From: Batrachochytrium dendrobatidis JAM81
Lineage: Eukaryota > Chytridiomycota > Chytridiomycetes > Rhizophydiales
Direction of reading: 5' to 3'
Length of the DNA: 64,000 bases
Assembly: GCF_000203795.2 (NCBI RefSeq)
Contig: NW_006281102.1
Location: 1,416,582-1,480,581, forward strand
The position numbers and the translations under genes were made by a program. The first letter of the stretch is position 1, and every line of letters begins with the position of its first letter. The notes beneath the pieces were generated by a model. The model worked only from the letters and a program-made list of their open reading frames with translations, ran no database searches and had not been told where the DNA came from. Positions 10,029-23,200 of this stretch are shown here, one piece after another.

Positions 10029-13000
10029 GGCTCCAGATGCCAAGACGAGCTATATTTCATTGACAATACCCATGATGAATGTGCATACAAAAATGTAACC
10101 AATGTGTTAGTACGTATCCAGAATTAACGTACATGTCAATGATAAAAGCATCATTGGTGGTATGAATGAGCTGTCAAGTCTATGTGCAAGACCAAGAAGT
10201 TGATAAGATATATCCAACCTAGTGCATGTCTGGTTTATTAAAGTATCTAAAACTCGTGATATGGACCACATCAAAGACGTACACTTGCACAACTGCATGC
10301 CCAATCATACAACCCACAAGACAAATACATACAGCATTGATGCCTTTTTTAGCCTTGTTTGTTTTTCGTTTGAACAGTTTATTAACTGGGCCAGAACCCT
10401 GGGATAATGAACCGGCAGAAAGCATGTTGTCTCTGAATATACTGTACGCTGAACAAGATTCTAATGATGTGAAAAGTTGGTTGATGTTCTACTTGAACTA
10501 CAGATCCAGTCAAGTTGATTGTTCGATAAATAGGCGTTAATATGCCCTTCGCGTTTTCTGGCCCTAGAGAAAATTCAGTCTTGATACGAGTGGGGTGAAT
10601 GGCAATGCATCCCATACGTGGACACTGATACTTGCTTGCACTAGATCCAATTGTTTGAATTAGTGTCTTGATATTCAAATCAAGTACAATAGCAAACAAT
10701 TTGAATCTACCGCATTACAGTGAATTTTACGATTGAATGATTTTTATTCTTGCACAACCATGCTTTATTCGCATGCATCCTATGATTTAATCTACATGTA
10801 CAAAATGACACCGCCAATACTCGGCCTGCAGCATGAACAAAAATAAATGTGCATTGGTTCACTCTTTGGCTTCATGATATTAACCATTCATACGTGTTAT
10901 GTGATGGAATGCACCACAGAAATAAAAACACCAATAGCATCAAGTTGGGTAATGAACCTGTCACTCGATAGTCATATACAAGCAAAAAGCAATCTTGCTC
11001 AAATCAGCGTGCAAGCATGAAAATTAAAACTGTCCAAATTTTTTTGGCATTGTTCTTTATAAGCCACGCGGCTAAAAATATGGAGCTATGAATAACAATA
11101 AAATGAATAGATGAAAATAAGCTTTGTCCTTTGGATTGAACCCATCAGGATCCAGTGTAGCTAGAACAAACTAAAGGCTGCTGTATTCAAGACTTGTCAA
11201 GTTGCAGATAAAAGGAGTCCAATCGCATTAGGGCTGCAACATTAGTTGAAGCTGTCTATTATGAGATATCAAACACGCATCAGGGGCACAAAAATAGCCA
11301 ATTATAGTACGATGTTTCTTGGGCAGCTGAATTATACAGACGCTATGGTACAGAATAGTTGTTGCTATCGTTGAATCATTAAATGTTGACATAATCAGTA
11401 AGGCGTAAATACATTTTTATCACTGGAATGCAAAGCATGCTACCTGGCCATGAAACTATATGCATGAAATGAGTGCATGTTCAAGAATATATCGACCTTC
11501 CTTGTATTTTTGTGATTCTTCATATGCCTTGTCCTAATAACCCGCAACAGCGACGTGATTTGCAGATGACACCATAAACAGTGCATGATTGTCAACATGA
11601 TTCAAAAAACTGCACTGAAATCACAAGATGCATCAACACAGTTAAAAACCCATCGCTTACATATCTCCAACCTACAACGGTTTGACAGTATGTGCAATGG
11701 ATATCACGGACAGTATGCAGCCCTGTCGTCATGCTTCTTTCTTCTGCCGGCCCCTGGAATATGTTCACGCTTATAGAAAAAAATCGCACACTTATGGTTA
11801 GTTTGTGATTACCGATTGGAATGAGGGTACAGCCAGTGAATACAACTGGTTTGTTTTTCTCCTATGCAAACAGCGCCATGACAGAGTCGAACGGAAAAAT
11901 AAACGACCTACACTGCATTGAAAAGATATGCTTTGCCATGTTGACCTTGAAAGGCCTATAGTATTTAAATATCAAATAACCCAATCGGCCACGACAATGG
12001 CAGCAAGGGTGAATTGAATGGAATTGCATTGCATTGGTTTAGCAAATTGGGGTGTAGATGCATAGATTAGCAGGAGAAAGCAAGTCGCACGATGAACCTT
12101 TGACTTTACAATAAAAATGCAGATGCATACCTTTGAGATGATGTCGTCAGTTGTGGATAAATGGGTATTGCATATGATGCAGCAGTACACCTTGCTGTTA
12201 GTATTGCAGGAGGCTGAGTCAAGGAATTGTTTAAAAATGACGCCCATTATGATCAAGGGTTGGATGTCAAAGCGGAAAGCAAGTTGAATTTGTTGAGCCA
12301 AGAAAGCTTGATGAAATTTAAGCTCTTTACAGATGAAGGGTAAATTGTGCTGAATCTAAAATAAAACAGAAATTACATTGTCTTGTATTAGATGCAATGT
12401 CAGGGTTAGGCATGTATAGTGGTGGGAATAGAAGGATTGTGCATTCCATCATAAGCATGATGGAATGTTTTCCAACAGCACATGACCAATATCATAGTAC
12501 TGGTCACACAGGTAGGTTGGAGAATAATATGGAAAATGAGAAAGGTACAGCTACAAGAAATATATTATCCACGTAGAGAAAGACGGGCATAAGCTAGGAT
12601 GGGCACACTAGTATATTTATCTGCATCAACAATCGAACCTCATCAATGCATGGCTGTCATGACATATATCGCTTATATGGCGAAATAGTGGACAACTATG
12701 GCATCAAATGGCCAATAGAAGATACAAGCAGCCATTCAATTCAACTTGAAAGTGTATTCATAGTGCTCATCATCATAATAGCAGTAGAGAAAGTAGCAGA
12801 CTATACTTTATCTTATTGTCATGCCAGAATAGATTAATTTCAAAGGATTGCTAGTGCACTCTCCAGCAATCAGAGTTATGCCAGTATATTTCCAAAGAGA
12901 AAGCCAATGATTTACAGGCAAACACAATAGAGAAATACTCTACCACAGTGAGTGACAAGAAAGTAGCCTGTTTATACCTTGCAATACTCGATAATCAGAC

Positions 13001-14601
13001 CAAGATGAAATCCGCAAAATTTCAGTTAATATAGCCGTTATTCACGTAAAATGAAACACTTGTATTTTAGCTTGCAGTCACTGCCTCTTGCTTTGGAATA
13101 TACAATCGTTGAATATTCGATTAGTTTCCTATTAAAAATCAGCTTGAATAGACATTCCCAATTCTTTAAAACACAACATCCGTCATATGTTGCACATAAA
13201 ATTAAACTAGTCTTGGCCTGAAATTCTCCTTTTTGAACCCGCCTTTTTTTGATTGACATAGCCATACACTCTACGATTACCAAGTTTGAAATCGTATTTA
13301 TCCATTGTAATTCAAATATTAGATTTGGCTGTTTTGGTGTCGTCAATAGCACTACAAGCTTTTTGTTGTATCCTAAATCTCAGATATGTTTGCACTCTAG
13401 TTGAAGAGAACAAGGATTGCATGTCTCGGGAATGCGGCGATTGTTTTCATGCCAATCACCAAAAGGAGAATGGTTTCATTCAAGAAAAGCGGCACTGTTC
13501 AATGCTCTTTCTATATCACTGATATTTATGATGTTGATAGCATGTGAATAGTTTGCATTATTGCTTAATGCAGTATTGGTGCCGTTTGATCCGGATGCAT
13601 CGCGGGATGGCGAATGTGATGGATTTTTCAAAAGTTGCCCTGCTTGGCTGCCAAGTCAGTACACTTTGTTATGAAAGCAGTCTGTATTTCAAACCCATTC
13701 AGCAATGGGTGGTCTGTATGTGTAATCAAGAGCCATTAGTATTCAATGTCAATGTTGAATCTGTAGTTGGCCGCCATTCAAAAGTGAAACTCGACTCTTT
13801 CCAAATGGAATACCAAAAGATGGGTTTTATCGATATAAAGTTTGGCAAAACCGTGTAGCAGATATATAAGCCGTGCAGCTTGATATTGAGCGACGTTTCT
13901 TGCGATCTGAAACCAATACCTACAAACAGTTCTATTCACAAAATATCAAATCGTGTTCAAAGGCTTGTATTTTCAGAAAGTCGCCAGTTGCGAATTGCAT
14001 GTGGATACTATACCAGCATCTACTAAGCCTTGAATTCACAGCTTACATCTATGAATACGACTCGTTCCCAAACTACTAGAACAGCAATCAAGAAAGCGTG
14101 GCAATAGTTTCAATACATTTGTCTCTGGAAATACAAACCTTTTGGGTCTACATTATCTACCATCGATTCAAAAGCATCAGTAAACCTCGTTTCTTATGCA
14201 GTCAAATCTCTGACTACGATTGCATTCAAATTCCTCCATCAGTAAATTATTATGTTGATATCCCCTTTCCACTTCTATAGTTTACAATGTGCTGTGATCC
14301 TAGTCATCTTCAATATTGCGCAAGTTTATAAAGGCTAGACTGGGAGTTTCCAAAAAGTTTAAAGCGCTCAATCATGTTTTTACTCGATGTCATTGCATAA
14401 ATATCCCCTAAACTAAACACTTGATATATATCTTCAAATAAAACTGTATTATTGGTCACTCTGATTCAAGAATTCCAAAATACTATGAAGATACAATGAA
14501 GCAAATGAATGGCAAGATGTTTCAACTACAGAAAGTATCAAATAAATATGTATACTCACAAAAATAAAATACTAGACAAGAATGCGCACGTTTTGAAAAA
14601 A
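10029..14601. other. Gene-poor 4.6-kb gap
   Basis: This is the longest stretch in the housekeeping part without a supportable gene. Short open frames on both strands (for example 10226-10540, 11972-12301, 13544-13858) have no recognisable domain, signal peptide or coherent splice partners. A run of four plus-strand open frames from 13286 to 14280 might be a decayed gene, but I cannot support it. A degenerate copy of the dispersed repeat lies at about 13033-13390. Confidence 0.45.
13033..13390 (+). repeat. Degenerate copy of the TA-flanked MITE-like repeat
   Basis: It begins AGCCGTTATTCACGTAAAAT and continues with ATGAAACACTTGTATTT and CTTGCAGT. Further in it holds GTTGAATATTCG, CGTCATATG and GTTGTATCCTAAA. 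All of these also occur in the same order in the copies at 25279, 41993 (inverted) and 55423. The right terminal repeat is not recognisable. Confidence 0.55.
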
Positions 14602-15465
14602 CTATTGGATTTTACACTTATCAACAACCTGAGTTGGATCATCATTGCTTTGACCAGGAAGGCCACGCTGACCATCGTTATTTTCCAAATGGACTGTAAT
14701 GCATCCAGCATTAGGAGTATCCATAGTGGCACTAATGCCATGTTTCTGCATCAACTCGACAATAGCAGGTTTAATCTTGGCAACACCTCCAACGGAATGC
14801 AGTCCTTTGCCAACAATCACCACCAGATCCGTCACTCTCTCCTGTCCATTAGCCTGCTGTCTGCATTGAAGAATACGTTCGTCTGTTAGTCGTACTGCTT
14901 CACGAACAAACTGGCCATGGAGGTCAATCTCCCCAAGACCACGACCGGCGTTTTTGGCTTTAAAAAACAGAGCGGATGCCTGTGCATTCAGCTGATCCAC
15001 TTTAGCACCGTACTGCTTTGCCTTGTCAGATTGTTCCTTAGCATCTGCCTTGTTTCCTGAATTCCATGCAGCTTGAGAGGCATCATAAAACTTGGCACGA
15101 TCATTGGCCATTTTGTGAGCTTGGTCACGCAGCGATTCAGCTTCTTGTATTAGTGCAGCATCGTCGACATGATGCTGCTGAGATGGTGGAGAGTGGGGCA
15201 CAGAAACAGGATGATTTGGCTTTACCGGTACTTGCTGATCATAATGAGGTTGCGAAGGAAGCTGCTGGTCATATTGGTGCTGTGGAGGTTTCTGCCATGT
15301 TGTAGCTGGTGGTTGTTGAACAACTACAGGTTGCTGAGGTTGTAATTCAGTGCTTTGATCATTTGTATTCGACTTTCCAAAAAACAACGATGCCAGTAGT
15401 CCCACAATCGAGGTGCAGCATGCAACTGCCTCGTTTTTATTTCCAGACGCTGATGAATTATGCAT
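14602..15465 (-). CDS. DUF1771-Smr domain protein (putative RNA/DNA endonuclease-like)
   Basis: This is an intronless gene for 287 residues, starting at the ATG at 15465. After a short hydrophilic N-terminus comes a Cys-containing hydrophobic stretch (ACCTSIVGLLASLFFG, about residues 15-30) that could be a membrane anchor. A Gln/Pro-rich low-complexity linker follows to about residue 100. Residues about 105-172 form the helical DUF1771 (EAESLRDQAHKMANDR, NAQASALFFKAKN). The Smr domain then starts with IDLHGQFVREAV (DLHG at 181-184) and contains IVGKGLHS (GxGxHS, 218-224). Smr domains of this arrangement bind or cut nucleic acid, often in ribosome-associated mRNA quality control. The specific role here is not known. 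The hydrophobic N-terminus is unusual for a nuclease-like protein. Confidence 0.88.
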   Translation of the reverse strand: MHNSSASGNKNEAVACCTSIVGLLASLFFGKSNTNDQSTELQPQQPVVVQQPPATTWQKPPQHQYDQQLPSQPHYDQQVPVKPNHPVSVPHSPPSQQHHVDDAALIQEAESLRDQAHKMANDRAKFYDASQAAWNSGNKADAKEQSDKAKQYGAKVDQLNAQASALFFKAKNAGRGLGEIDLHGQFVREAVRLTDERILQCRQQANGQERVTDLVVIVGKGLHSVGGVAKIKPAIVELMQKHGISATMDTPNAGCITVHLENNDGQRGLPGQSNDDPTQVVDKCKIQ

Positions 15466-15905
15466 ATACAAGCCACAAATTTAAGTTAGTTTATGGCCCT
15501 GCATTCAAGCACTAGAATTCATAGACTGACTACAACAGACAAAAAGAACATTCATAGTATAATATACGCGGCTAGTGGCAGTTGGATAATACTTTACTCA
15601 CACATGTTTGAAACGACCAACGAACCAAGTGTTTTAGAGTCGGATTGAATTCAAAAATGCTGAATGTGCGCATGCATATCATCACGTGAAATTAATTCAC
15701 TTGTGCTTGAAAGCAAGTCTGAATTTACAATCTGAATCAAGATAGTTGTGCTAAAGCCAGTGGGGTTGAACCAATAGCATGTGAAGTATTACCGTGTAGC
15801 TGATCCCGTTGCTATTGGCATGATGCTGCGTTGGTAAATCAAAGAACATCAAGCACAAAAGGCATCCATACTCGCATTTTCACGAGTTGAAAGGTTTAAA
15901 CAGAG
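15466..15905. other. Divergent promoter region with CCAAT/ATTGG pair
   Basis: This 440-base gap lies between the Smr gene (minus) and MSRB (plus). A CCAAT box in AACCAATAGC (about 15768) and an inverted copy, CTATTGGCAT (about 15813), lie about 40 bases apart, compatible with a shared bidirectional promoter. No TATA box is evident. Confidence 0.4.
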
Positions 15906-16520
15906 ATGCATACGAGATTCTTCGCATGGTCGACGATATCAAGGTTTAGTTTAACCAACACACAATATTTTCAAAGAACAGTCAGGAGAATGACACAAAA
16001 GACCGAACAACAAGTACGTGCTGTCAGTAGTGCTATATTAAGATACTTTTAGATCTAGCTAATCAGTGTTCAGTGGAGAGCAGTGCTGTCTCCCCAACAG
16101 TTCAAAGTGCTGAGAGAAAAGGACACTGAGGCTCCCAACACTGGAGAGTTCAACAAACACTCGGCCAATGGAACCTATACCTGTTCTGGATGCAATACTC
16201 CCCTGTATAGCTCCACTACAAAGTTCAATTCTGGCTGTGGATGGCCTGCATTCTATGGTAAATGATATTCGCAGCGGTTTACGCAATACCAAAATTTGAA
16301 GTGTAGGCTAATATACTATTACTTTTACCAAGATGCTATTCCAGGAGCTATCACTCGCCATGAAGACAGATCTGGCGGAATGCTGCGCATAGAGATTGTT
16401 TGCACTGCATGTGGAGGCCATTTGGGCCATGTCTTCAAAGGTGAGGGATTCAAAACCCCAACTGATGAGCGTCATTGTGTCAACTCCATCTCTCTCAAGT
16501 TTATCGATGACAAACAATAA
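15906..16520 (+). CDS. MSRB: Peptide-methionine (R)-S-oxide reductase MsrB, with mitochondrial-type presequence
   Basis: Exons 15906-16013, 16074-16257 and 16333-16520 give 159 residues. MsrB reduces methionine-R-sulfoxide in proteins. Visible features are [15 protein letters not shown], two zinc-binding CxxC pairs (CSGC and CTAC), the GWPAFYDAIPGAI segment rebuilt across intron 2, [13 protein letters not shown], and the catalytic Cys in RHCVNS (about residue 146). The ATG at 15906 adds 28 residues rich in Arg, Ser, Phe and Thr without acidic residues ([14 protein letters not shown]...), a good mitochondrial presequence. A second in-frame ATG at 15990 would give a cytosolic form starting MTQKTEQQ. 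Both may be used. The gene is convergent with TMLD, 83 bases apart. Confidence 0.93.
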
Positions 16521-16603
16521 AAACTGCCATGACTATAGTGAACGCCAGAAATCATTCCATTGTAGTTATTGGCTCCATCAACTATATTGAATCAAACTAT
16601 TGT

Positions 16604-18672
16604 TCATAGATCGTCTTTTGCTTTACCCTGACCACAAATCATCATAACCTTGGATCGATAATCATCCCATCCATGATACGATCCAACTAGTCTCCTAAAC
16701 CCAGTAAATGCCGATCTTCCATGCAGTACTCGCCAGTTATCCACCATCACAGCCATTCCAGGCACCAGTTTCACCCATGCCTCATTTCTGCGATCCTTGA
16801 CCATTGTCATCCATACTCTTAATGCTGCATAAAATTGCTCTACATCAGTCTTGCTTAGCGAATCCAGCACCGATCGATCATTGTTGTTGTATCGGACTTG
16901 CAGCACATTTCCAAAATTGTCAAGCTTGATAAGAGGGAATTGCTTTGGAGTGGGTTGCATGAACGTATGCTCATCGCCTGCCGAGTGTGCAGTGATTTGG
17001 ATTTGAGTGAGTGCATCAAATGCCCATGGACTTTCTTGTTTTAGTAAATTGGCAACATGGAATGCGTCCACATATAGAGATTCCCCACCAGTGCCAGTAT
17101 GTTCTAGCAAATGAAAGAGCTGGAGCCTAGATTAAATCGGTACACATGCAGATACTAGCGTACATGAGCAAGGATAATATAGTTCAACAAAAGCCCATGA
17201 AAACAAGATATGCTATAATATACCCAATGGGATCAGTAAAATATGTAGTATCCGTATGTGCCCCAAGGCCAAGTGTCGTGTATGCTGTATCTCCATGTTC
17301 CATGTTAGGAGTAAAATCCCAAAACGATCCTACATTAACAGAGTCATACTACTAATGAATTCAATGTTGACAGATGAAATGCAAAATGCTCGATTTTTTA
17401 CCATAATGAGTTTCACGGATAAACGAGATGCGTCGACCAAGCTCTTCTGTTGCCTGCAGTCCAAAACACAATTTTAATGATTCACATAATCAAGATATAT
17501 AGTTGTACATTCAACCCACTTTAGGATCCACAGGAACTCCAGAAACAAATCCAAACCCATATGTATCAATGTTGGTAAGCCAATGTTGCAAGCCATCATT
17601 GCCTCCCATAATCTACAGTAATAACCAAATCAGCCAAGAATTCAAAATGCTAGTTGTACTACAGTATTGGCAGTTCACATCAGAGTTTATGCACATACAT
17701 CTTTGTATGGGGTTGTGGGCAGATTAGACACGATTGAAGCATCCCAAAACTTTCTAGAAACGCCTGAATAGTTAGATTCGTGGATACACTGCTTGCTTGA
17801 TATATGCAAAACATATAGCTCAGTTATACAAGTAGTTTCATCTTACTTTGTAGATGGCTTATCAATCTTGATGGATACTTTTGGAGCATATGAATGCTGC
17901 TGTAGCCAATCAAGCGTAAACTCTGTTGTATGCGATGGTTTATGCCCTATAATATATAAATATATCAGATCATAGCTGGTGGTGACTTGATTTGAAAAAA
18001 TAAAGATGTACTTGCATTCGATGGTAACTGTGCCATCTCTTATAGAGACTGACTGTGGTTTGATGTCCAGCGGGATCTAGAATTATGCCAATTACTACGA
18101 GTTCTATTGTAATGCAATACATGGTTCTTAATTTAAGCATACTTGGCTGGTATCTACTAGTCTTTGTCGAGTAACCTGATGGAAACAAGCTTTGCATCGA
18201 CAATGATCTCTCAGCCATATTCCATGGCTATTTCCCAGGAGCACAATTGTCATTAGTATTACATTTCAATTCTAATGCATACACAATTACATATGTAATG
18301 CTATTGGAAAAGTTTCAAGCATTTAAAACTTACAATGATGTAGAGGATCCATCTGCAAATGTAATTCGAGTGGTGGAATCAGTGTCAGATATGGATGCAG
18401 TTGGAGATACTGACGAATGGGTGAGATCAGACTAGATACAGTGTAATAATAGGAATGTTAAGCAATTCATTGCAAATTGGGTATACTGAGTAGACCAAGA
18501 GTGATATTACTTTGGTGGTGGAAGACAAGCCTCTGGTTTGGATGCGTGATGCTGCATGACACGGTGATGGTAGAATTGCCATGTTTTGATATGCTTTAGC
18601 TTGCATAGATGGCATGAGTGATGCCAGTAGTATCGGTGCTTGATGAAATCGATTCACTATACTGTTGTTCAT
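16604..18672 (-). CDS. Trimethyllysine dioxygenase (first step of carnitine synthesis)
   Basis: Ten exons (18672-18511, 18431-18334, 18227-18143, 18076-18016, 17946-17847, 17753-17699, 17612-17520, 17453-17402, 17329-17224, 17126-16604) give 444 residues. The enzyme is an Fe(II)/2-oxoglutarate dioxygenase that hydroxylates N6-trimethyllysine. The first 54 residues are Arg/Ser/Gln-rich and acid-free, like a mitochondrial presequence. The N-terminal domain shows WLRDHCRCKACFH with zinc-type Cys residues and RQRLVDTSQ. The catalytic jelly roll shows RISFIRETHYG, FWDFTPNMEHGDTAYT and GLGAHTDTTYF (iron ligands about His260 and Asp262). The distal His is in NWRVLHGRSAF (about 406), followed by Arg residues for 2-oxoglutarate. 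Intron 4 has a GC donor (GCAAGT at 18015-18010). Exon frames agree in phase at every junction. Confidence 0.93.
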
Positions 18673-19070
18673 ACTAGCCAGTGTTCTTGTATTGATCTAA
18701 AACCAGACATGCAGGGTTGACTAATAGTTGGTGATTTCCATTTTGAGATTGTCTAGCATGGTGGATATAAAATCTGGTTGGATTACCTTGGATCGAATAG
18801 TAAGTAGAGAGCTAAAAGGTGACATGATGTAACAAACTTGATTTGTAAGATGGTTGCTGCTTGTCGAGTCAAGTTGTCAATTCTCCACATTCGAATTCCA
18901 CTACTGCAATTTTCATGCATTGTCATGATTTAAACTCCACCCATCACACTAGTCCAATCAAAGTCTAAAGTAGCCATCAAAGCATAAAGGTTTTGTTATT
19001 TGGAAGTAGATTTTCTATTTAGTAGTCGCCGAAAATCACAACACAATGTTTAGTTCACAAGACCAGTCGT
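18673..19070. other. Intergenic region between TMLD and eL43
   Basis: This 398-base gap holds the promoter of the dioxygenase gene and the 3' flank of eL43, both on the minus strand. I see no distinct element. Confidence 0.35.
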
Positions 19071-19783
19071 TTATGCCTCGGTGATTTCACGAAGACGACG
19101 GATGGTGGAGCGAACAGTGGCTGCGGCAGTGGTGCCAACAGTCCATGCACCACCGGCAAGAACCTTTCTGCAGCCCTTGCACTTCCAGATACCAACAGAC
19201 TCGCGCTTGACAGCATCCTGTAAGATTTGCATGAATCAAAACAATGGGTTAGATTACAGGATATATTGCAATTAAAATTCGCAAATCAGTTTTGTAGGCA
19301 GTGTGCCAAGTTGATGGCTTATGATCAGTCTTGTACAGAATGGCTCAACTGGATATTAGAATCCAACAGCAATCAAATCAAAGAGTCGATTTGATTGCAT
19401 CAATAAACTGCTTTCTGATCCAATGCTGAGTTGAATCTTGTCAACACACTCCCTTGCAAAACTGACTTGAAAATATGGTTGGAGATCAGTCAGCGATTGA
19501 GTTCAAAACATATCGTACCTTTCCGCAGAAAGTGCAAGTGTACTTGGCGTGCTGTGTGATTTCCATCTTCTTGACTTGCTTACGGAGTGAAGCACCGTAA
19601 CGGGTGCCATACTTGCCGGTAATTCCAACCTTCTTTGTGCGTTTCTAATATCATGAGTGAGTGGGATTAGTTCAAGATACTAAACAAAATGACGGATGCA
19701 TATATAGATGGAATGCTTGGACAGTCAATTAAGATGTATATAGACTGGGATGGATGCATGGCATAATTGCAACCTACAGACAT
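19071..19783 (-). CDS. RPL43: 60S ribosomal protein eL43 (L37A/Rpl43)
   Basis: Exons 19783-19778, 19644-19519 and 19217-19071 give 92 residues, the usual length of the family. The first coding exon holds only Met and Ser (6 coding bases, donor GTAGGT). Exon 2 starts [19 protein letters not shown] and ends with the first zinc pair, CTFC. Exon 3 carries the second pair, CKGC, then [17 protein letters not shown] and RRLREI. The four Cys form the zinc ribbon of this large-subunit protein. The introns are 133 and 301 nt; the second is long for this window. A start codon isolated in its own tiny exon is common for fungal ribosomal protein genes. Confidence 0.96.
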
Positions 19784-20227
19784 AGTTGATGGCTTATGGG
19801 TTTCGTGACAGGAAGACAAGTGCAGATTTGACCTGTAGTTTGTCACTGCTGATTTGAGAATATAACACGTGATCAAGAATACAAATCACGTGAATATATG
19901 CAGTTTCAAAAACATGCTTGGAAAAGACTCGAGTTGCGTCTGTCTAATTGAAATTGAAGCAGACAGATATACAACCAGTTGTGATGATGTAAATATACAC
20001 TGTTTTCAGTGTATACACGATATAGAACGAGCAATAGAAACTGAAGAATAGAATAAATGGTTTGCCTAGTAAAGCCTCGTAACCGAGTAACTCGAATCAA
20101 GTGCCAATGGAATTGGATTTTCGCGTTTCATTGAATTTTTGACAACGAAGCCTACGATTCTTGATAACTGGATAGTCTGCCGCTGCATTTCACAACTGCC
20201 GACCATTCGTATTGATAGTCTATTTAA
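19784..20227. other. Divergent promoter region, eL43 and Uds1-type gene
   Basis: This 444-base gap contains CGTGAATATATGC and paired CACGTGAT-like words (ATCACGTG near 19886 and CACGTGATC near 19867). These E-box-like CACGTG sites could serve the ribosomal protein gene. This is a weak inference. Confidence 0.35.
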
Positions 20228-23200
20228 ATGTCATTAGCAGGGTCTCGCAGGAAAAGAACTGTTATAGGCGGTGATTTCCTGTCTCCGTCAGCAACATCAC
20301 AGGATCCCAATAAAAGTACTACTGCTAATACTCAGCAAAGCATGAGCTCGTCAAGCAGGGTAACTACTATATTCATTCAAGTATCATTTGTACCAATGAA
20401 TTGGTCATGGCAGTAGTCAATAAGCATACAGGAGCATCAATGCCATACTGCCACTTGTTGAATGGCATATCGCCACTGCAATGTTAGACTACAGCCATGA
20501 CCAATTGTAATGGAATGACTAATATTCTATACTCCAGTTACCTGTTGAGCATATACTAACTACTAACATGTGAATTCATCTCGATGCTTAATCTGTCTTG
20601 TCTGGGCTCGAGTTTAGAGGCGTCCTGTGCCTGCTGTTCCTGGTGTCAACTCACGCCCACTTTCGAGCCTTCTTGACCAACTTGCAGATTTTAATCTGGA
20701 TGAAGAGCAAGACACTGGCTCATCACAAAAACAAAAACAGCAGCAATCTTCCTCGTTTCGTTCTCCACCTTCTCCTACTGCTCCTCGTCCAGAAGGTCCG
20801 TTGACTGCTTTTCTACCTGGTCGTCGTTATGATCGGTCTGCTGCACCAAGTCCTCCTTCATCAGCAAATGGCCGATACGAACGGAGTAACACTGACAGTC
20901 GTAGAGCACCCGACTCTTTTCAGCGATCAGCATCTGAACGAGTACCCTTGAGCAGTACCAGAGTTGGTGGAATGTCGATTCGTGAACGGTCACCAGGCGC
21001 AAGTCGCAGCGACCGAGGTGGCAGCAGACCCACTGCACCAAGCTCTAATCCCAAACGAGCTCCAATTGCTGTCTCTACAAAAAATAATGATAGAAAGCCG
21101 AATAATACAAACGAAGATGACGATAATTGGCTTTTGGGCGATGCGGCAGGTGCTGGTGCACTTGCTGATTTATTGAGCAAAAGTCGAAGCAAGGCAAAAG
21201 ATGGCGCGTCTGCAAGTGGCCGGTCTGTAGCTTCTGAACGATCTGGTCGTAGCGCTTATACTTCTGTATGTCTGCTCAGTACCAAACTTTTTGTCCAAAG
21301 CCCAATTCATGTGTAATCATTCTAACCCAATTTCTTTTGATTTTAGAGATCAAATGGATTACGATCAGCAGCAACAGCTTTAGCGAGCCAGACTAATATC
21401 AGTGCCCGTGAATTTTCTACACGAAAAGAATCTCCTCTACAGGAATCCCTTGATACAAATGTATCTATTCCAGGAAATAAAGATGGTATACGACGACCAG
21501 CAGTGGATACATCACCTATTTCATCATCACCACACAATCTTACAGCCATCATTCCTGAGAGTCAGCTTTCTACTCAACAAACACTTGCTAACCCTCCAGA
21601 CAGTCCATTGTCTTTGCCCAACGGCTCTATGCCATTTTTTAAATACAATGATGTGTCGGCAACTGGGCAATCAGGATTTCGCACTCCACTAATGCAAATG
21701 ATTGCGTCTACACGTCTTTCGTCTCCTTTTCTGAATCGACAGACGCATTCAGGATCTGGTGATATAGGCTTATTTCGACGCAATAGTCAAAAGACCACTT
21801 CCAGCAGTGCTTCAGCCACCATAGATCTATTTGATCCCAAAGTTATTCAACAGTTGGTAAATACTGCATTGGCAGATTGTGACGGATTTCAGATGATGCA
21901 GCTTGACAAACTCGAAGATAAGCGACGTCAAATCATCTCCTACACTTCTCAAGTAGGGTCGCTTCAAAACAAGATTGCGTTAGAATCACGCATTCGCGAG
22001 GCTGCAGAATCATTCATGCGAAGCGGGGTGACCGACCCCAATCAAATCAACACTGCTCGACAACAGCTTATTGACACCACGAGAAAAATGGAGGATATTG
22101 CTGCAGATACATGGAAGACTGTATTCAATCTTGTCGAGACTGAGCGCATTGTCTTTATGCATATTTCTGCAGTGTTGCGGTGGCAGATGCTAGAACAGCA
22201 GCAAGCTACCAATGCCTATCCTGATGGAAGTGCAAAGCGTGCTGCCGAAGAGCTAGTTGCCAGAAAAAAACTTGCATCAGCTGAAAGCCGTGTTCGTGAA
22301 ATGGAACAACATGTAGATGTTTTGAAACTCACAGTATCGAGATTAGAAAGTGAGCAAGAGCCGTTGCGTCGTGTAGCCGCCGATGCACAGCGAAGTCTAA
22401 GACACGCCAGAGAAGAGCGGTCTATTTTGGAGGCATCTATGCAGTTCAAGGACGATCAGCCCTCACAATTTGAACTTAATCGTCTTAAACTTGATTTGGC
22501 TACATGCAGAGCTGATCTTACAGATGCAAAGGAGGAACTTTCTTCCAAAAAGGATCTGCTTGCTAATCTACAGCTTCAGCTTGAAGATGACCAGTCCTTG
22601 ATTGAATCCAAGGATCGCATGATTTCTAATCTTTTGGGAGAACTAGAGGAAGCCAATACTCAATTAGAAATGGTTCATGCTGGTGGTAATGTGTCTAACG
22701 ATCACCGCCGTACGAGTGTGCTTTTGCGCGCTAAAGACAGTTCGGCATCAAACAACGGCATGAATCGTGCGTTAGGCGAACAGCTCAAGCAAGCTGTTTT
22801 AGAACAGGAGAAGCTTAAACTACAACAGGTGCAGGATCGAGAGCATATAGCTGAGCTACAAACCAAGCTACGCACTGCTCGATCTACATCATCCAGACGT
22901 ACTCGACGAGGAAATGGGTCTTCAACTGCTGGTCCCGTGTCTGAATCAGAAACTGATACTGAAGAGGGTCTTAATAGTCGATATGGTCGTCCACGCGGGA
23001 TAATACAGTCTTCTAAATCTGCGCGATCACCCATGTTTAGTGAGTCTGAGTTTAAAGACGTTCAACGCAAGAATGATGAGCAAGCTGATCTGATTCAACA
23101 GCTTAAAAGTCGTGGAAATGGATTTACTGAAATGGACGAAAAGCTACTTTGTGAGATCAATAGCGAGCTTGAGGTGTGGGTTGGTGCAACTTCGCCTCGA

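Noticed and set aside
13286..14280. Series of four plus-strand open frames as a multi-exon gene
   Set aside because: The first overlaps a repeat copy, the frames do not join with consistent splice phases, and no protein family is recognisable.
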